NCBI RefSeq assembly: GCF_003171515.1
Contig: NC_089390.1
Location: 1,798,001 to 1,862,000, forward strand
Direction: 5' to 3'
Length of the DNA: 64,000 nucleotides
Source of the DNA: Pyrenophora tritici-repentis
Taxonomy: Eukaryota > Ascomycota > Dothideomycetes > Pleosporales > Pleosporaceae
Position 1 is the stretch's first letter; the number at the start of each line of letters is the position of its first letter. The translations under genes were made by a program, and so were the position numbers. Below the pieces are notes generated by a model that saw nothing but the letters and a program-made list of their open reading frames with translations, was not told the origin of the DNA and did no database searches. Shown piece after piece: positions 19,565 to 31,490 of this stretch.

Positions 19565-20419
19565 ATGCCGCAATCCCATCCCTCCCTCAGCCCCTCCCAC
19601 ATCTCTTTCATAACCAGTCAACCTCTCTTCTTCGTCGCCACCGCTCCCTGGGCCGGATCCCACATCAACATCTCAACCAAAGGCCACCTCTCCCGCACCT
19701 TCGCCGTGCTCGGCCCCAACACAGTCGCCTACCTCGACGCCACGGGCCCATCCTGTGAAACAATATCGCACATCTACGAAAACGGGCGTGTAACCCTCCT
19801 CTTCTCGTCTTTCTCTGGCGACAAACCGCGTAACATACGCCTCTTCTGCAAGGGCCGGGTAGTGGAGAAATGGGATCCATACTATGGCCAACTTCGCGCA
19901 AAGATGGCGACCGAGAATGGAGATGAGGTTGATATTACAGGTGCGAGGGCGATTGTGGTGCTGAAAGTGTTGAGTGTGCAGACGAGTTGTGGGGTTAAGA
20001 TGCCAGAGGCTGGGGAGGAGGGGGATGCGGTCATGTATGCGGATCATGGGGAGGAGGAAGGGGTTGGCGGCGATGTTACCATGGAGAGCTGGGCGAGGAA
20101 GATGCTGGAGAAGCAGGAGCTGGGGGATTATCAGAAGAGGTATAACCATAGGTCGTTGGATGGGCTGCCGGGTATGATGAGTGCGAGGAGGTCGCATGAT
20201 GAGAATATTGCGGTCGAGGATACCAAGGCGTGGTTTAGGAAGGTTAGTAGGCAGCAAGATGCTGTGGCGCTTGGGGTTGGGTTGGGTATGCTGCTCATGT
20301 TGCTTTTGAGTTTCGTGGGTATACTCAGTATCAAGCCAGTATTCTTGGAGCATATACTCAACTTCCAGCGGAGGCAGATGGGCGAGCCGGAGGACCATTC
20401 CTGGAAAAGCGAGCTTTAG
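19565..20419 (+). CDS. FMN-binding split-barrel (PPOX-family) protein with C-terminal membrane anchor
   Basis: Single exon, 284 residues from the ATG at 19565 (MPQSHPSLSPSHISFI); the frame is open further upstream but lacks family similarity there. The N-terminal half matches fungal pyridoxamine-5'-phosphate-oxidase-like proteins: 'FFVATAPWAGSHINISTKG', 'VAYLDATGPSCETISHIYEN', 'VTLLFSSFSGDKPRNIRLFC'. These strands normally bind FMN or F420. After a Glu-rich linker with 'WARKMLEKQELGDYQKRYNH' (the conserved 'Y..KYN..SLDGLPG' region) there is a transmembrane helix near residues 230-255 (VALGVGLGMLLMLLLSFVGI). Catalytic activity is unproven for this fungal group. Confidence 0.85.
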   Translation: MPQSHPSLSPSHISFITSQPLFFVATAPWAGSHINISTKGHLSRTFAVLGPNTVAYLDATGPSCETISHIYENGRVTLLFSSFSGDKPRNIRLFCKGRVVEKWDPYYGQLRAKMATENGDEVDITGARAIVVLKVLSVQTSCGVKMPEAGEEGDAVMYADHGEEEGVGGDVTMESWARKMLEKQELGDYQKRYNHRSLDGLPGMMSARRSHDENIAVEDTKAWFRKVSRQQDAVALGVGLGMLLMLLLSFVGILSIKPVFLEHILNFQRRQMGEPEDHSWKSEL

Positions 20420-20671
20420 GGGGGTATCAGAGAGCTACAAGATGGTCATAAACCATGTCAGGTACTAGTACCATTTCTACCTATCAGCAATATCTTACAA
20501 GCCATTCTCATATCAAACGCGCACATTCCCTTCCATTCCCGGGGTATTCAATTCTTCTCGTCGTATCTCGACTACGCATGATCCAGCATGTACATATCAG
20601 TTCATTCCAGTAGCCATGCCACTAAGCAAGTGCTACTCCATGCAACGTACAAGTAACAAGCCTGGCGATTC

Positions 20672-22115
20672 TTACAGGAAATATTCTCCTCGGCCTCCAC
20701 GACCTGCGGGGACGGCGCGCTTGTGGTCGGGAACGGCGGAGAAGATTTGGAATTCTGGCTTGAGATCCTCGCCTAGATTCATAATGGATGCAACGTTGCC
20801 GCAGCGGTAACAATAGTTTGGGGCGGACCAAACCGTCACGACGTCCTTGTCTTTGAAATGGTACTTGTAGCCTTCATTGACCAGCTGATGCGCTCGTGCG
20901 ATGAGCTGCAGGCCGTTTACGTGGTTGAACTGGGAAGGATTAGTGACTCAGTCGAAGCTTGGAATGTAGATGCATACCTCCGATGACACCTTGTCTCCGA
21001 ACAACCATCCAGCACCTCGGGGCGATACTGCCCATGTATCTACGTCTTCGGGGTCGCTCCATACAAGATCGCAAAAGGCTCCCTCGTGTGGAATCTCCTG
21101 CGCTCGCGCAACGACACGGATCTGGTCTAATGTCCGGATCTCCGGGCTCAATCCGCCGTGCACACAAAGCACTTTGCCATCCACAATGGCAGCGAGTGCA
21201 AGGAAATCGAAGACTTGACAGCATGCCTTCCATACTGAAGCATTCCCGTATTTTGTTTGGCACTCTTCGTAGAAGCCGTATACTTGGGTTATTTGTCTCG
21301 ACTCGTGGTTTCCACGAACAAGTGTGACGCGATCTGGGAATCTGTGGTTGTCAGTAGCCAGAATATGAAGTTTGAAGTTGTGTACTCACTTGGCCTTGAG
21401 ACACATGAGAAGAGTGAAGGTTTCTAAGCTGAAGTAACCTCGGTCTACAAAGTCACCGAGGAAGATGAAGTTTTGCTGGCCGTTGCCGCCAACTGTGTTC
21501 TTGAGCGAGTCTGCGTCGGACGCAGAGCCGAGACTCCGTCTATCGTGAACGCTCCTGCTACGGCCCCGTTCTTCCTCTTCGTCGTCATCTCCATCATCAT
21601 CGCCATCGCCGCCGGGAGGACTCGTGGGTCCGGTATAGTTGGGATCGCGCTGGAACCTCCTCTTCATTTTGCGCTTGACCTTGGGGTCGGTTATACTTGT
21701 AGGCGGCTCGAGGTCAGCGGGATTGATTGTGGCTGGTAATGTGACTGGCGGCGCGAGGGGAGCGGCAGGCGCGTCATTAGGCATGCCTCCAGCAACGCGG
21801 AAGAGCTCGAGAAGGTCGTAAAATTGGCCATGAATGTCACCGCATACTGTAACGGGTGTTCGTACAGGCTGGATGTTTGATTCTATACATGACGAATTAG
21901 TGCCTTATACCCGGGCTACCGACGCGCAACCGCCAATGCATGCACCAGACAAACACACCTTCCATGAGACACTCCTTTACAATCTCACACAGCCGCTTCA
22001 TGTCGGCCTCTGGCAGGTACTTGCACTGTTTGGCCTGCTCTAGCCATTCATCAGGGCCGGCCCCCTTTGCCAGGCGCGCGGGACCCGGCTGTGGGACGTC
22101 GTTGTCCTTTGGCAT
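20672..22115 (-). CDS. SIT4: PP6-type serine/threonine phosphatase catalytic subunit (SIT4)
   Basis: Four exons on the minus strand: 21959-22115, 21390-21882, 20978-21341, 20672-20929 (introns 76, 48, 48 nt); 423 residues. It dephosphorylates proteins in cell-cycle, TOR and stress signalling with SAP-type regulatory subunits. Seen: '[17 protein letters not shown]' start, metal motifs GDIHG (67-71), GDFVDRG (195-201), GNHE, the '[10 protein letters not shown]' loop, and the C-terminal YFL whose Leu is methylated in PP2A-like enzymes. 'MEESNIQPV' and '[15 protein letters not shown]' are closest to SIT4/PP6 rather than PP2A or PP4. Odd: about 100 extra residues (roughly 86-189; Pro-rich, then basic, then Asp/Glu-rich, then Ser-rich) sit between GDIHG and GDFVDRG; yeast Sit4 has about 310 residues. 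Confidence 0.93.
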
Positions 22116-22833
22116 GGCTACCCTATCTCTATACCTATCTCTTCAATGGGGAAAAAGGTGTCGCTGCGGTGCGCTCAGATGCTCAAGGGCGATAATGACG
22201 GCAGAGACAGCGTTCTTCGTGTGACGGCGGGGGTATTGAGGCGTGACGTCGCAGCGCGATGGGGTATCATGGACTGAATAGTAGGTTGGGGTGAAAGCAA
22301 GGCAGAAGCAGTGATAAGGGAACGACGGTCTGGCAGCTCCAGCTAGCGCATGTGCACAGTGAATTGGGCCTCGCTGAGCCGTACTGGTACCGTCGAGTGA
22401 GGTTCGGGTGCTAGTGGGGCGGCGGCGGCGGCGGCGGCTGCATGCCATGGCCTCGGCGCTTGCCGGCGCGAGGCTGTGGTTCCGTTGCCAATTGCCCACC
22501 AGGGCGTGAAAGCGCAACAATCGCGTTTGCGTCATTGCCGACTATTCACCGTCGCTGTGTCAACAAGAGTGCTGCAAGTAGTCGCCCTGTTCGGACCGGA
22601 CCTTCCTCATAATCCCAGCCTCTGGACTGCCAATGTCCAGTCCGACAAACCCCCTCTCCCCTCCATTTCGCTTTCTCGCAGCGACTTTCTCCATACGCCC
22701 GCCGACGGCCTTGGTCGGGCACCTACTTGGTCGCACATTACAGTACGAGGCAATCCCCAGGTTCGACATTTAACCACGCTACACTTTACTGCACCACCTT
22801 CCACCACTAAACCCGAGTACAACTTCGCCCCTC
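22116..22833. promoter_or_regulatory. Divergent promoter between SIT4 and UPF3
   Basis: About 0.7 kb. It includes a GGC trinucleotide run (seven units, 22418-22438). No gene supported; the ORFs here are overlaps in other frames. Confidence 0.5.
22418..22438. repeat. GGC trinucleotide repeat, seven units
   Basis: Uninterrupted GGC x7 in the SIT4/UPF3 intergenic region, about 300 bp upstream of the SIT4 start. Likely a simple repeat. Confidence 0.8.
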
Positions 22834-24749
22834 ATGGCTCCCCAGCCGGGCGCCAATGGCGTCCTACCCGTCACACTTCTTCAGAAGAACGCGCCTGCTC
22901 AAACACCCCGCGGCCCCAAAGCGGCGCAGCCCCGCCTGAAGCTGATATGTCGCCGACTCCCCCCAGGCCTCACCAAAGCCGAGTTCATCGAGGCCCTCGG
23001 TGATGAGTGGAAGCTAGGAGCCGGCAAGATTGACTGGATCAACTACAGGAAGGGCAAGATCTCTACAGAGTATGTACTGTATTGAGAAGTCTTATCGCAA
23101 CATGTCGCATACTAAGCCCCACCAGTGCCGCCAAACCCTCTAAACCAGCCCGAGCCTACATACATGTTACGAAGCAGGACCACGTCAAAGTACTCGGCGA
23201 CCATGTTCGTACCATTACCTTCCACGACGCCACAAAGTCCTGGCAAGACCCTGTCCTCGTCGGCCCTCCAACTCTCGAATACGCCCCCTACCCTAAGATG
23301 CCTGGTGGACGCCGAAGGAATGACAACCGCCAAGGCACCATCGACCAAGACCAGGAGTTCAAGGACTTCCTCGAGAGCCTCACAAACCCCATCACCAAGC
23401 CTGCCGCCCCCGAGAACGAAGGCCAAAAGGAAAAGGTCAAGACGACGCCTCTGATTGAAGCGCTGCGGGAGAAGAAGGCTAATAGGGATAAGCCGAGCAC
23501 CAAGGCAAACAGACAGGGACGTGGAGAGGGCAAGGAAGATGTTGTAGAGCGTGGTGAGAAGAAGATCCTGGCCAAACCAGGCAAGGAAAATGCTCTCAAT
23601 GCCGGAGACAAGAACCGCCGTCTAAGCAAAGCTGACAAGGCTCAAGCAACTAAGGAGGCTGTGAAGATTCTCAACAAGGAAGCCTCGTCCTCCAAGTCGG
23701 CCGCTGCCACCTCAAACGACAAAGCCTCTAGCAGTCCAGCACTTGAACGAAAGCGTGGTAATGTCGCAATCGCAAAATCCATGTTGCAACGTGACCTGGG
23801 TGTTGGACCAGCTCCTAACCGCAGACGTGGAACAAAGCGTGAGGTTGGCACAGCTGCGCCTGAAGCTGCCGTTCAAGCAAAGGAGAGCAAGGTCGTTGAA
23901 GAAAAGGCAAAGGAAACACCAGTTGCAGCACCCACTGCTGCTCCTATAGAGAAGGCTGCCCAGGCAAACAGAAAGGAACGCCCAACTAGAGCAGAGCGCC
24001 GCGCATTCAAGGCGAACCAGGGCGAGAAACCAAACGAGAAGCCTGCAACTACTGAGCCAAAAGCTCAAACAGCACCAAAGACTCCTGCGCCTCAAATCCT
24101 CAAGAAGCCTCAAGCTGCTCAGACTCCGACCGCCCCGAAGGGTCCAGGTGCCTCACGAGCTCCACCTACTGAGCCTGCTGCTGCTAGAAACAACACTAGT
24201 ACAGGCCAGCCCCTGACCACCCCAGCAAAGGCAGAGACAACGCCTGGTCCAGTGGCTAACAACGCCCCCAAAGCTATACCCGCATCACCTGCGCCTGCAC
24301 CTACGAGCAAACAAGCGTTCCTCAAGCATGCAAACCCCAGTCAGGGTATCACCGAGCCCCTCATCGAAGAGGCCATGAAGGCATATGGAGGCATTGACAA
24401 AGTCGAAATTGACAAGCGCAAAGGTTTCGCCTACGTCGACTTTGCCGAACCCGAAGGCCTGCAAAAGGCCATGGCTGCCAGCCCGATCAAAATAGCTCAG
24501 GGCGCAGTCCAAGTGCTCGAGCGCAAGGAGAAGGTGGCTAGGAACCCTCGCTTCAACGGCCCACCAACCGGCCCTGCTCGTGGCGGCGGTCGTGCAAACT
24601 TCGCGCCTCGCGGTGGACGTGGTGGTCGTGGAGGCGGCGCAAGAGGTGGTGGTCACGTTGGCCCAGGTCCCGCTGCCGATACTACGTCTACCGCTCCAGC
24701 TGTTCCCCCGCCTGCTGCACCCGTAGCCACGGCCAATGCTACCACGTGA
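22834..24749 (+). CDS. UPF3: Nonsense-mediated mRNA decay factor UPF3
   Basis: Two exons, 22834-23069 and 23126-24749; 619 residues. The intron is 56 nt; an alternative acceptor at 23116 keeps the frame and adds three residues. UPF3 links the exon-junction or mRNP to UPF2/UPF1 in NMD. Seen: the Smg4/UPF3 RNP-like domain from 'LKLICRRLPPGLTKAEFIEA' through 'RAYIHVTKQDHVKVLGDHVR' to 'PYPKMPGGRRRND' (about residues 33-150), then a 'DQEFKDFLESL' helix, a long Lys/Ala/Pro-rich disordered middle, an RRM-like unit near the C-terminus ('IEEAMKAYGGIDKVEIDKRK', 'GFAYVDFAEPEG') and a terminal RGG box. The extra RRM and RGG suggest added RNA contacts. Confidence 0.9.
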
Positions 24750-26252
24750 ACGACTGGCCTTGTACTTAGCAAACAGAACGGAGGGGCATCGAATTGACTG
24801 TACTGCGACGACACGAGCTTAAGAAATTGCCTACTCATCCCGATTAACGCACCTCGCGACATCACAACATCGCACTACGATATTATGGCTACCACTTTTA
24901 CCCCCGTCTTGCATACCTCTTTTTGACTAACCACCACGAGGAAATCCATAGTTAGAGCCAAGATGCTTATGATGAGAGACAGATGTAGCATTGCCAGTAC
25001 ATGTATGATATCTGGGATTAATATAAAAGACATTGTATATGCATACGTGGTATGGCAGCTAGCTGGGCCATGACCGATCGTTGAGAGCAAGGCGAGCGAG
25101 AGGGAGGCAAGAGGGATGAGAGAGAGAGGGCAGGCAGATTAGTCAGATACCAGCAAAGTAGATACGTAGCCAAAGTCGAAATAGCACGTCTGTTAACGAC
25201 CTACTTATATTATATAAGCTTTAGCTTCAACTGCATTATCAAACCAAACTTTAACCTTGAGAATATCAGCGTTCACCAAAAAGTGCAATTCCAATAATTT
25301 GTAATAAGAAACGTGTATTGGTCAATTAGAGGTAGACTAGACTAGATGTATGCTGATGATTGAGCGAGTGCCATGCAACGACTGGAGGAAACTGGAAAGA
25401 AAGGCGATATGCTTTTGTTGCCGTGAGGCGTTGGTCTGTGGTATAATGTAGTAGCAATCTGTGGGGCAATCGTGATAGATGGGCGCTTTGGCTTCGGTCC
25501 GGCTTGATATAGATTCCGTTCAGTCTCGTTTGGTCGGTCGGTCGGTCGGGCGTACAAACGAGGAGTGAACAACAGGCGCGAAAGCAAACACAAAAACGCA
25601 TAGCAGTAAGCAACAAAATCATAAAGCATGTACATTTAACATCGAAGTGAAAGATTCCCAGCTCTTGTCCCTCTCTTTGCTCTAGTCGAGCCATCGAGGT
25701 CTTGCAGTGCCTCTATTTCCTCAAATCACACAATGCATCTCTCACCATCCCCAGCATACAAATAAACCCATCAAAACAACTGCAAAGTTAGACCAAAAAT
25801 GTCCCCAATATAACAACAAGATGCAAAACAAAGTAAGCCAAAGCTAACAAACAACGATTAACAGCCACGACATACATGCCAGCCACTAGGCGACTGCCAT
25901 GAACATGGAGGTTTGAGAAGAAGAGAATAAAAGAGTATACAAAGACTGAGAAAGGGTATCCGACATTTCCGCCGTGAAGCGCATGGAAAAGAAGTTTTTC
26001 TTCCAAATCCAGATCTTTGATGAAAAAGACTGATGATGATGACAACAACGACCCGCTAAATGATACTGACAAGGGTAACAAGGATGCTATATACGCTCGA
26101 TAAAGATGCACAGATGATGTCATCGTGCTCAAGGCGGTTATGAAGTAGAAGGTGTGAAGGATAGCGTTGAATGCAAGTCGTTAGAGGCCGTCTCAATTGT
26201 ACAAGATAGGAAAGAAAATGTTTGGCGAGGTGGCCATGGTCTTAGATAATGT
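24750..26252. other. Convergent 3' intergenic region
   Basis: About 1.5 kb between the stops of UPF3 and the large WD40 gene. Contains a short CGGT run near 25530 but no gene I can support. Confidence 0.5.
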
Positions 26253-29200
26253 TTAGATCATGGGAGTTTCGCCACCTTGGTATACACCGGCTTGAAGGGT
26301 GTTGGGGGGCATGTTGGCGCGAAGCTCCTTCGGAGTCCTGTAGAAGGACTGGTTCATGTCGGATGGGGGGATGACCTGCTCCATGGGCTGAGGCGGGGGA
26401 GGGGGCGGAGGTGGGATTTGGCCAAAGTACGACTCATGTTTGACATGGTTCGCCGGAGGAGAGTGCGTGTTCTGTCCACGAGGGAAAGACATCTCCGGTA
26501 CACTCTCATATGGAGAAACCTCAGCGCGAGTAGAAGGTGGGGACTTCGCACGTTGAGGCCCACGGCTGGTGCTACGCATGCGTTCAGTGACACGCTTGAA
26601 AGTCATACCAAGATTTTCGCTCACACTGCCGCGACCTCGACGGTGGGTATGTGGAGAGCCAGTGGCGGAAGCATTGGTCGGTGACACTTCCATAGGCTTC
26701 TCACCCGGACTGTTGCCTTCGATGGCAATGTTGATCATGCCCACGCCATTGCCTCCACCAATGTTTAGCGGTGGTGGGGGTGGGGGCGGTGGGGTGGCCA
26801 AGTGTTGAAGCTGAGACAGTAGAGGGGGTGCATAACCCTTATCTTCTTGGTCAAGAATGACGACTTGACTTTCATGAATTGTCTCAGCGATGCTAGCCGT
26901 GATGGGAGGAGGGCTGTGACGCTTGTAGTTTGTCTGAGGTAGAATCTCAGGCATTGTGTTTTGGCGCGCGTGGCCACGCGACCCACCCAAGGAAGGACGC
27001 CTGCCTATTGTGGGATAGGTAGGGGAGTTGTAAGAGCCAGAAGGCAGTAGCATGTCTTGTGGAGGAGCTGACATGGATCGGGGAGGTGAGATGGGCTGTC
27101 CGAAAGTTGTCGCGGGAAGTAAAGGCCCAATGTCATCCTCGGTGGAGTGCGGTTCCTGAGGTTGTTGCATGTTGTCCGGGATGCTTGGCACGGCAGGAAT
27201 GTCGTCCTCGTTCGGTTCAGCCGTCATATATCTGGGGTGCCTCACACGTGGGTTTGCCGGAAGACCAATTGGTGCAGAACTATTAGAAGTTGGGCCGGCG
27301 CCGACTCTGTTCGTAGGTGAGTATCTCTTGGTCATCTCTGGGTCTGCAGTCTGGCTTCTCTGGATGGGATCCCGGTACATGGACATGGAGTTCAGCATAT
27401 CGTCGGTGTTCGACCGCTCATGGGACACTGGTCGAAAGGCGAGTTCTCCTGGATGAGGAATGATTGGAGCAGAGGGGCGTCGAGCTAGCGACAACCTGCG
27501 TTCTTCAAGTTCACGAGCAGCCAAAGCTCTTCTTGACAATGTAGAAGGGCGCAGGCGCGACACGCCTGAACGCCCAGATGTCAGGGAGTCTGGCGATACA
27601 TCTCGTCCGTAGCCTCGTGTACGGCTAGATTCCCTTGCAGCTGGCGTCGGTTTGCGACTCATGGACCGGTCTCGTGGCGCGCGACGCTCTGGTGAAGCCT
27701 CACGGCGACTGTTCTCTGTAGGCCGGCGGCTACTGCTTCGTTGACGTGGACGAACAGCGTCAATCTCAACAATCATCTCGGATTCTTCGTGTTGCATGGG
27801 CTGAGGTGATACAGGTGAGCGTTCTCCACGACTGGCACTTCGACCGCGATACTCTGCTGGGCGACGACTTGATGCTCGGCTTGCGCCTTTGCTCCTGGCG
27901 CGCACGCCGCCTTCAGGAGACTCGCCACGGCGTGTAGCCGTTTTAGAGGAGGATCTGGTCTTACTCACTCCGTGTCGTGGTCGGCTTCGGGCAGTGCGAG
28001 TGCTAGCGACGGACTCGGTGACAACAGGAGACGCAATGCTCATCTTGTAGAATCTTTCGTCGTCAAAGTCCTCTGTGTTAGTTCCAGCTTCTTTCTTGGT
28101 GGAAGCATATATGCCTGCGTCTTCTGGAGACATGGGAACGGGAGAGGAGGGGGAGCGCTTTGCGGGGCGGATATAGCGAACACCAGATCGTCCACGGCTC
28201 TGTGAGTCGTCGCGGTTACGACTGTGGGCGCGAGCAGTACGAGAAGGGGGCCTGTCTTCGTTCCTAGAGTTTGCACGATTTTGAGCGTAGTGGTTGGCTT
28301 CATCCAGGCTGCTGATATATTGGTCGATGCTTCGTGCTTTTGCGCTCTTGATGCTTGCGCCAGTCAAAGGAGGGCTGAGCCTGTTGGTGTAGCCAGTTTC
28401 TGGGCCGCTCTCCACAACCTTTTCCTTCATATCCAAGTGGAGATCTTGGATGTTTCGGCTCCGAGAACTGGCACGGGAATCGCTACGCTTGTCTTTCAGT
28501 GCGTCAAACACACCTACTGCTGGCGAAGGTAAATGATCGCTGGATTTCCCAGGGTTAAAGGTCGTTGCAGACAGGACAAAATCCTTGGACCCGCTCGTCG
28601 CTCGGCGTGTAGAGAAGGGCAATGTTTCGGCTTCGCGACCGACATTGTCAATCGCAGTCCTTGGGTGGGATTCACCGCGTTGGCCACGATCGGGGATAGC
28701 CAATGAGGCGAGTACTTGGTTATTGGTCGTGTTGCGGTCGGCGTCCGATCGCGAGGGTAAGCGTTTCCTTCCATAGGAGCCCGGAGTTGCGGTTCTCGCT
28801 GAAGATGGCTCCCTTGAAGGATCGCGGGCACGACCAAGCCAGTGGTGGTTTCCAACAGCAGGACTGATAGCGGACTCTGCGATAGGTGTCACACCTGCAT
28901 TCATGGGTGTTCTCCCATCCTCTTCTCGGACCATTTGTTTGGGCTGGGGGCCGCGGCTAAAGTCAGTGACGAGCTTGAGCGAGGCCATTCTAGCCGCCAC
29001 CCTGCTACTACCAACACTTGGAGGTGACAAAGGCGGGCTGACTTGTGATCCAAGCAGTGCTTGCTTCTGTGCAGAAAAGACGGCATCCTGAGCGCGGGGA
29101 GAAAACCAAGGCTCGGTGGTTTCGAGACCCATGCATGAAAAACATCGGACTGCCAGCTCTGCTTTTCCGTGTCCTACAGCATGCTCTCCCCATTTGCGGA

Positions 29201-31490
29201 CGAGAAATGATTGTCTCTGCCAGTCAGTTGGGAATGTTAAACATGTAAGCAAAATTGCCTCCATGTAGTATTTGCGAGACACGTAGACCTCGATGGCGTC
29301 GTTGTGTTCACCCAGTCCAAGGAAGATTGCGACTGCGGGGTGGATGTCGCCCTTCTCAAGAAGGCGCTGGACGAAAGCTTCGCCAACCTTTTTCTGTGAG
29401 CCTTTGCCCAAGTTGCTCAGAGCCAACAGCATCCAGTCGGAGGAAGTCATAGACTCAGAGCCGACCATGTCAGCCATAACGTCAGCGCTGAGGTCACCCA
29501 GCCATTTGGAGAGAAGAACAGCTGCGGCCGAACCAGGGGGGTGGCGTGCCACTGGACAGGTTAGTTCAATACAAAAGAGATGTAATGGAAACCTTACATT
29601 CATCCTGCACCAATTCGTCGATGTCATGATCCCATCCAAAAACGACCTTGAGCATGTTGAGGCGAAGATCATCAGCCGTACGTTCAGGCCCAAGGTTTGT
29701 AGAACGGAAGGGCACATCGCTGAGCCTCGCTTTGGTGAATGGAAACAGATCCATGTGTTGATTCTTCTTGGACTCATCTGGGCTTCTAAGAACCTCCTTG
29801 CGCAAAGCAGAGGATGTATATCGAGAAGAAGCAGCTGACGATATTGATCGGATGGAAATGCTCTCACGGGTTGAAGTACCTGCGAGCGAGGAGGTGCCGG
29901 ACGAGAAGATGGTACCGGAGCCTCCTGAGCTCTTGGATATGGTGGAGCGTTGCGATGCAGTCGAAGGCCTGTCGTATCGGTAACGTGGTGCACGTCCGCT
30001 TCCAGATGATTTTGAGCTCTGGGACCCTCGACTTGAGACGGGGCTGAGGGGTCCGACACGATCGCGGCGCTCCTCCTCCAGCTGGTCCATCTCCTGAGCA
30101 ATCTTCTGTAATGGCGACATGGTGACACCCTCATCAGCACTACTCTCGGAATCGGCGAGAATGAGCGGGATTGACTTGGACGGGAGTGCAGTTAGTGGTG
30201 TTTCCATTTGTTTCTTGTGCTCGCCGAGAGAGATGGGTGGTGATGGTGGTGTGTTGGCAGGTGCATGTTGGACGTTTGCAACCATGGTGGCTGGCCCGTT
30301 GCTAGGGTTAATATCATACTGTTGGATACTTGAGTTGCGACCGATGGTAAACAGAGTGGCAGTAGGGCCATAGTTGCAGATGGCCGCGATGCCGTCGGTG
30401 GTTGGCACAGGCTCATAGCTGACTCTCTTGGTGCGTACATCCCAGGCACAGGTTTGGCTATAATCGGAAGTGTCAGCATGAGATGCTTTGCATCGGAGAT
30501 TGCGGATATAAAGCAGGTACGGGAAGAGGTACGTACCCTTCAGTGTACTGTACGATTCGGCCGTTTTTCGACCAAGCAAACCAACAAGGACCAGGCTCCC
30601 GCTGATCCTTTTGGTTGAGGACTCGGATCACGCAGGGAGCGTCGCTACCGTGTGGTACCTTGGGGACACTCCATACTCGCAGGTCGCCGTCTGATGTCTG
30701 GGCGGCCAACATGTCGGATTTCTGCTTGGATGAGGAGCCATGCCAAGCCAGGCCCGCAATGGGCGAAGGCGATCTCGGCGTGGTCAGAGTGTGAAGGATA
30801 GTGAATGAGGGCTGTAGAGTGGCAATCAGGATAGAACCATTGAGGTAGCTGGCATGCATTAGTGGTGGCTGCAGATGGGCGCATGTTCGCTTATACACAC
30901 CCAATGGCAAAGGTTCTGCAGTCTGCAGCTGGTGCCAAGGCGGTTATTGGGTCGAAGATTGTTCTCGCTGACAAGTGTTCAGACGTGGAAGGCTCGAACA
31001 AGATGATGTTGCCCTGGGCATTTCCTGGCTGGAGGTTAGTTCCGAATCAGGCAATGGTGACTGCCGCGGGTGGACACTCACCAAAAGCAACATTTCCGTT
31101 CCTCATCCACGTTGCTACCCGTATCTGCTCGTACGACGCAAACCGGGCCACCTCGTCGCCGGTAAACAAGTCCCATACTATGGCGGTTGAGCCGGCATCG
31201 TACGACACTACTAACCGCCCAGCGCCTCGTTCGCTGGAAGTGTCGACAGATATCCACGAAACGTCTTCCCGGTGACTATCAAAGCGGCGCTCGACGGCCA
31301 ATGTGTCGTGGTGAAGGCACAATATCACGTTTCGCTGGGCGTAGAGCAGGTATGAGCCGGTCGCGGCACAGGGCTCAAATGCAAACTCATCTTGGCCGGG
31401 AGTGGGTGGTTTGAGCTTCACATCGTTTGAGCGCACGGAGCTGCTCTTGATGGAATTTGAATTCGCGCGCTGTCTCAGTCCAGTCGACAT
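26253..31490 (-). CDS. Large WD40 plus alpha-solenoid protein with disordered RS/Pro-rich tail
   Basis: Five exons on the minus strand: 31082-31490, 30901-31024, 30537-30848, 29598-30457, 26253-29551; introns 57, 52, 79 and 46 nt; 1667 residues. The first ~350 residues form WD-type strands ('RLVVSYDAGSTAIVWDLFTG', 'AAQTSDGDLRVWSVPKV', 'GQTCAWDVRTKRV'). A helical region follows ('FVQRLLEKGDIHPAVAIFLG', 'EVYVSRKYYMEAILLTCLTF') like the TPR-like solenoid of Gemin5. The last ~950 residues are low-complexity: Ser/Arg-rich runs, then polyproline stretches. Beta-propeller plus solenoid suggests a scaffold; Gemin5-like is my best guess, and a coat/SEA-type protein is an alternative. Confidence 0.85.

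Noticed and set aside
22476..23003. 175-residue ORF overlapping the UPF3 start
   Set aside because: Overlaps the UPF3 first exon in another frame; composition reflects Pro/Arg shadowing.
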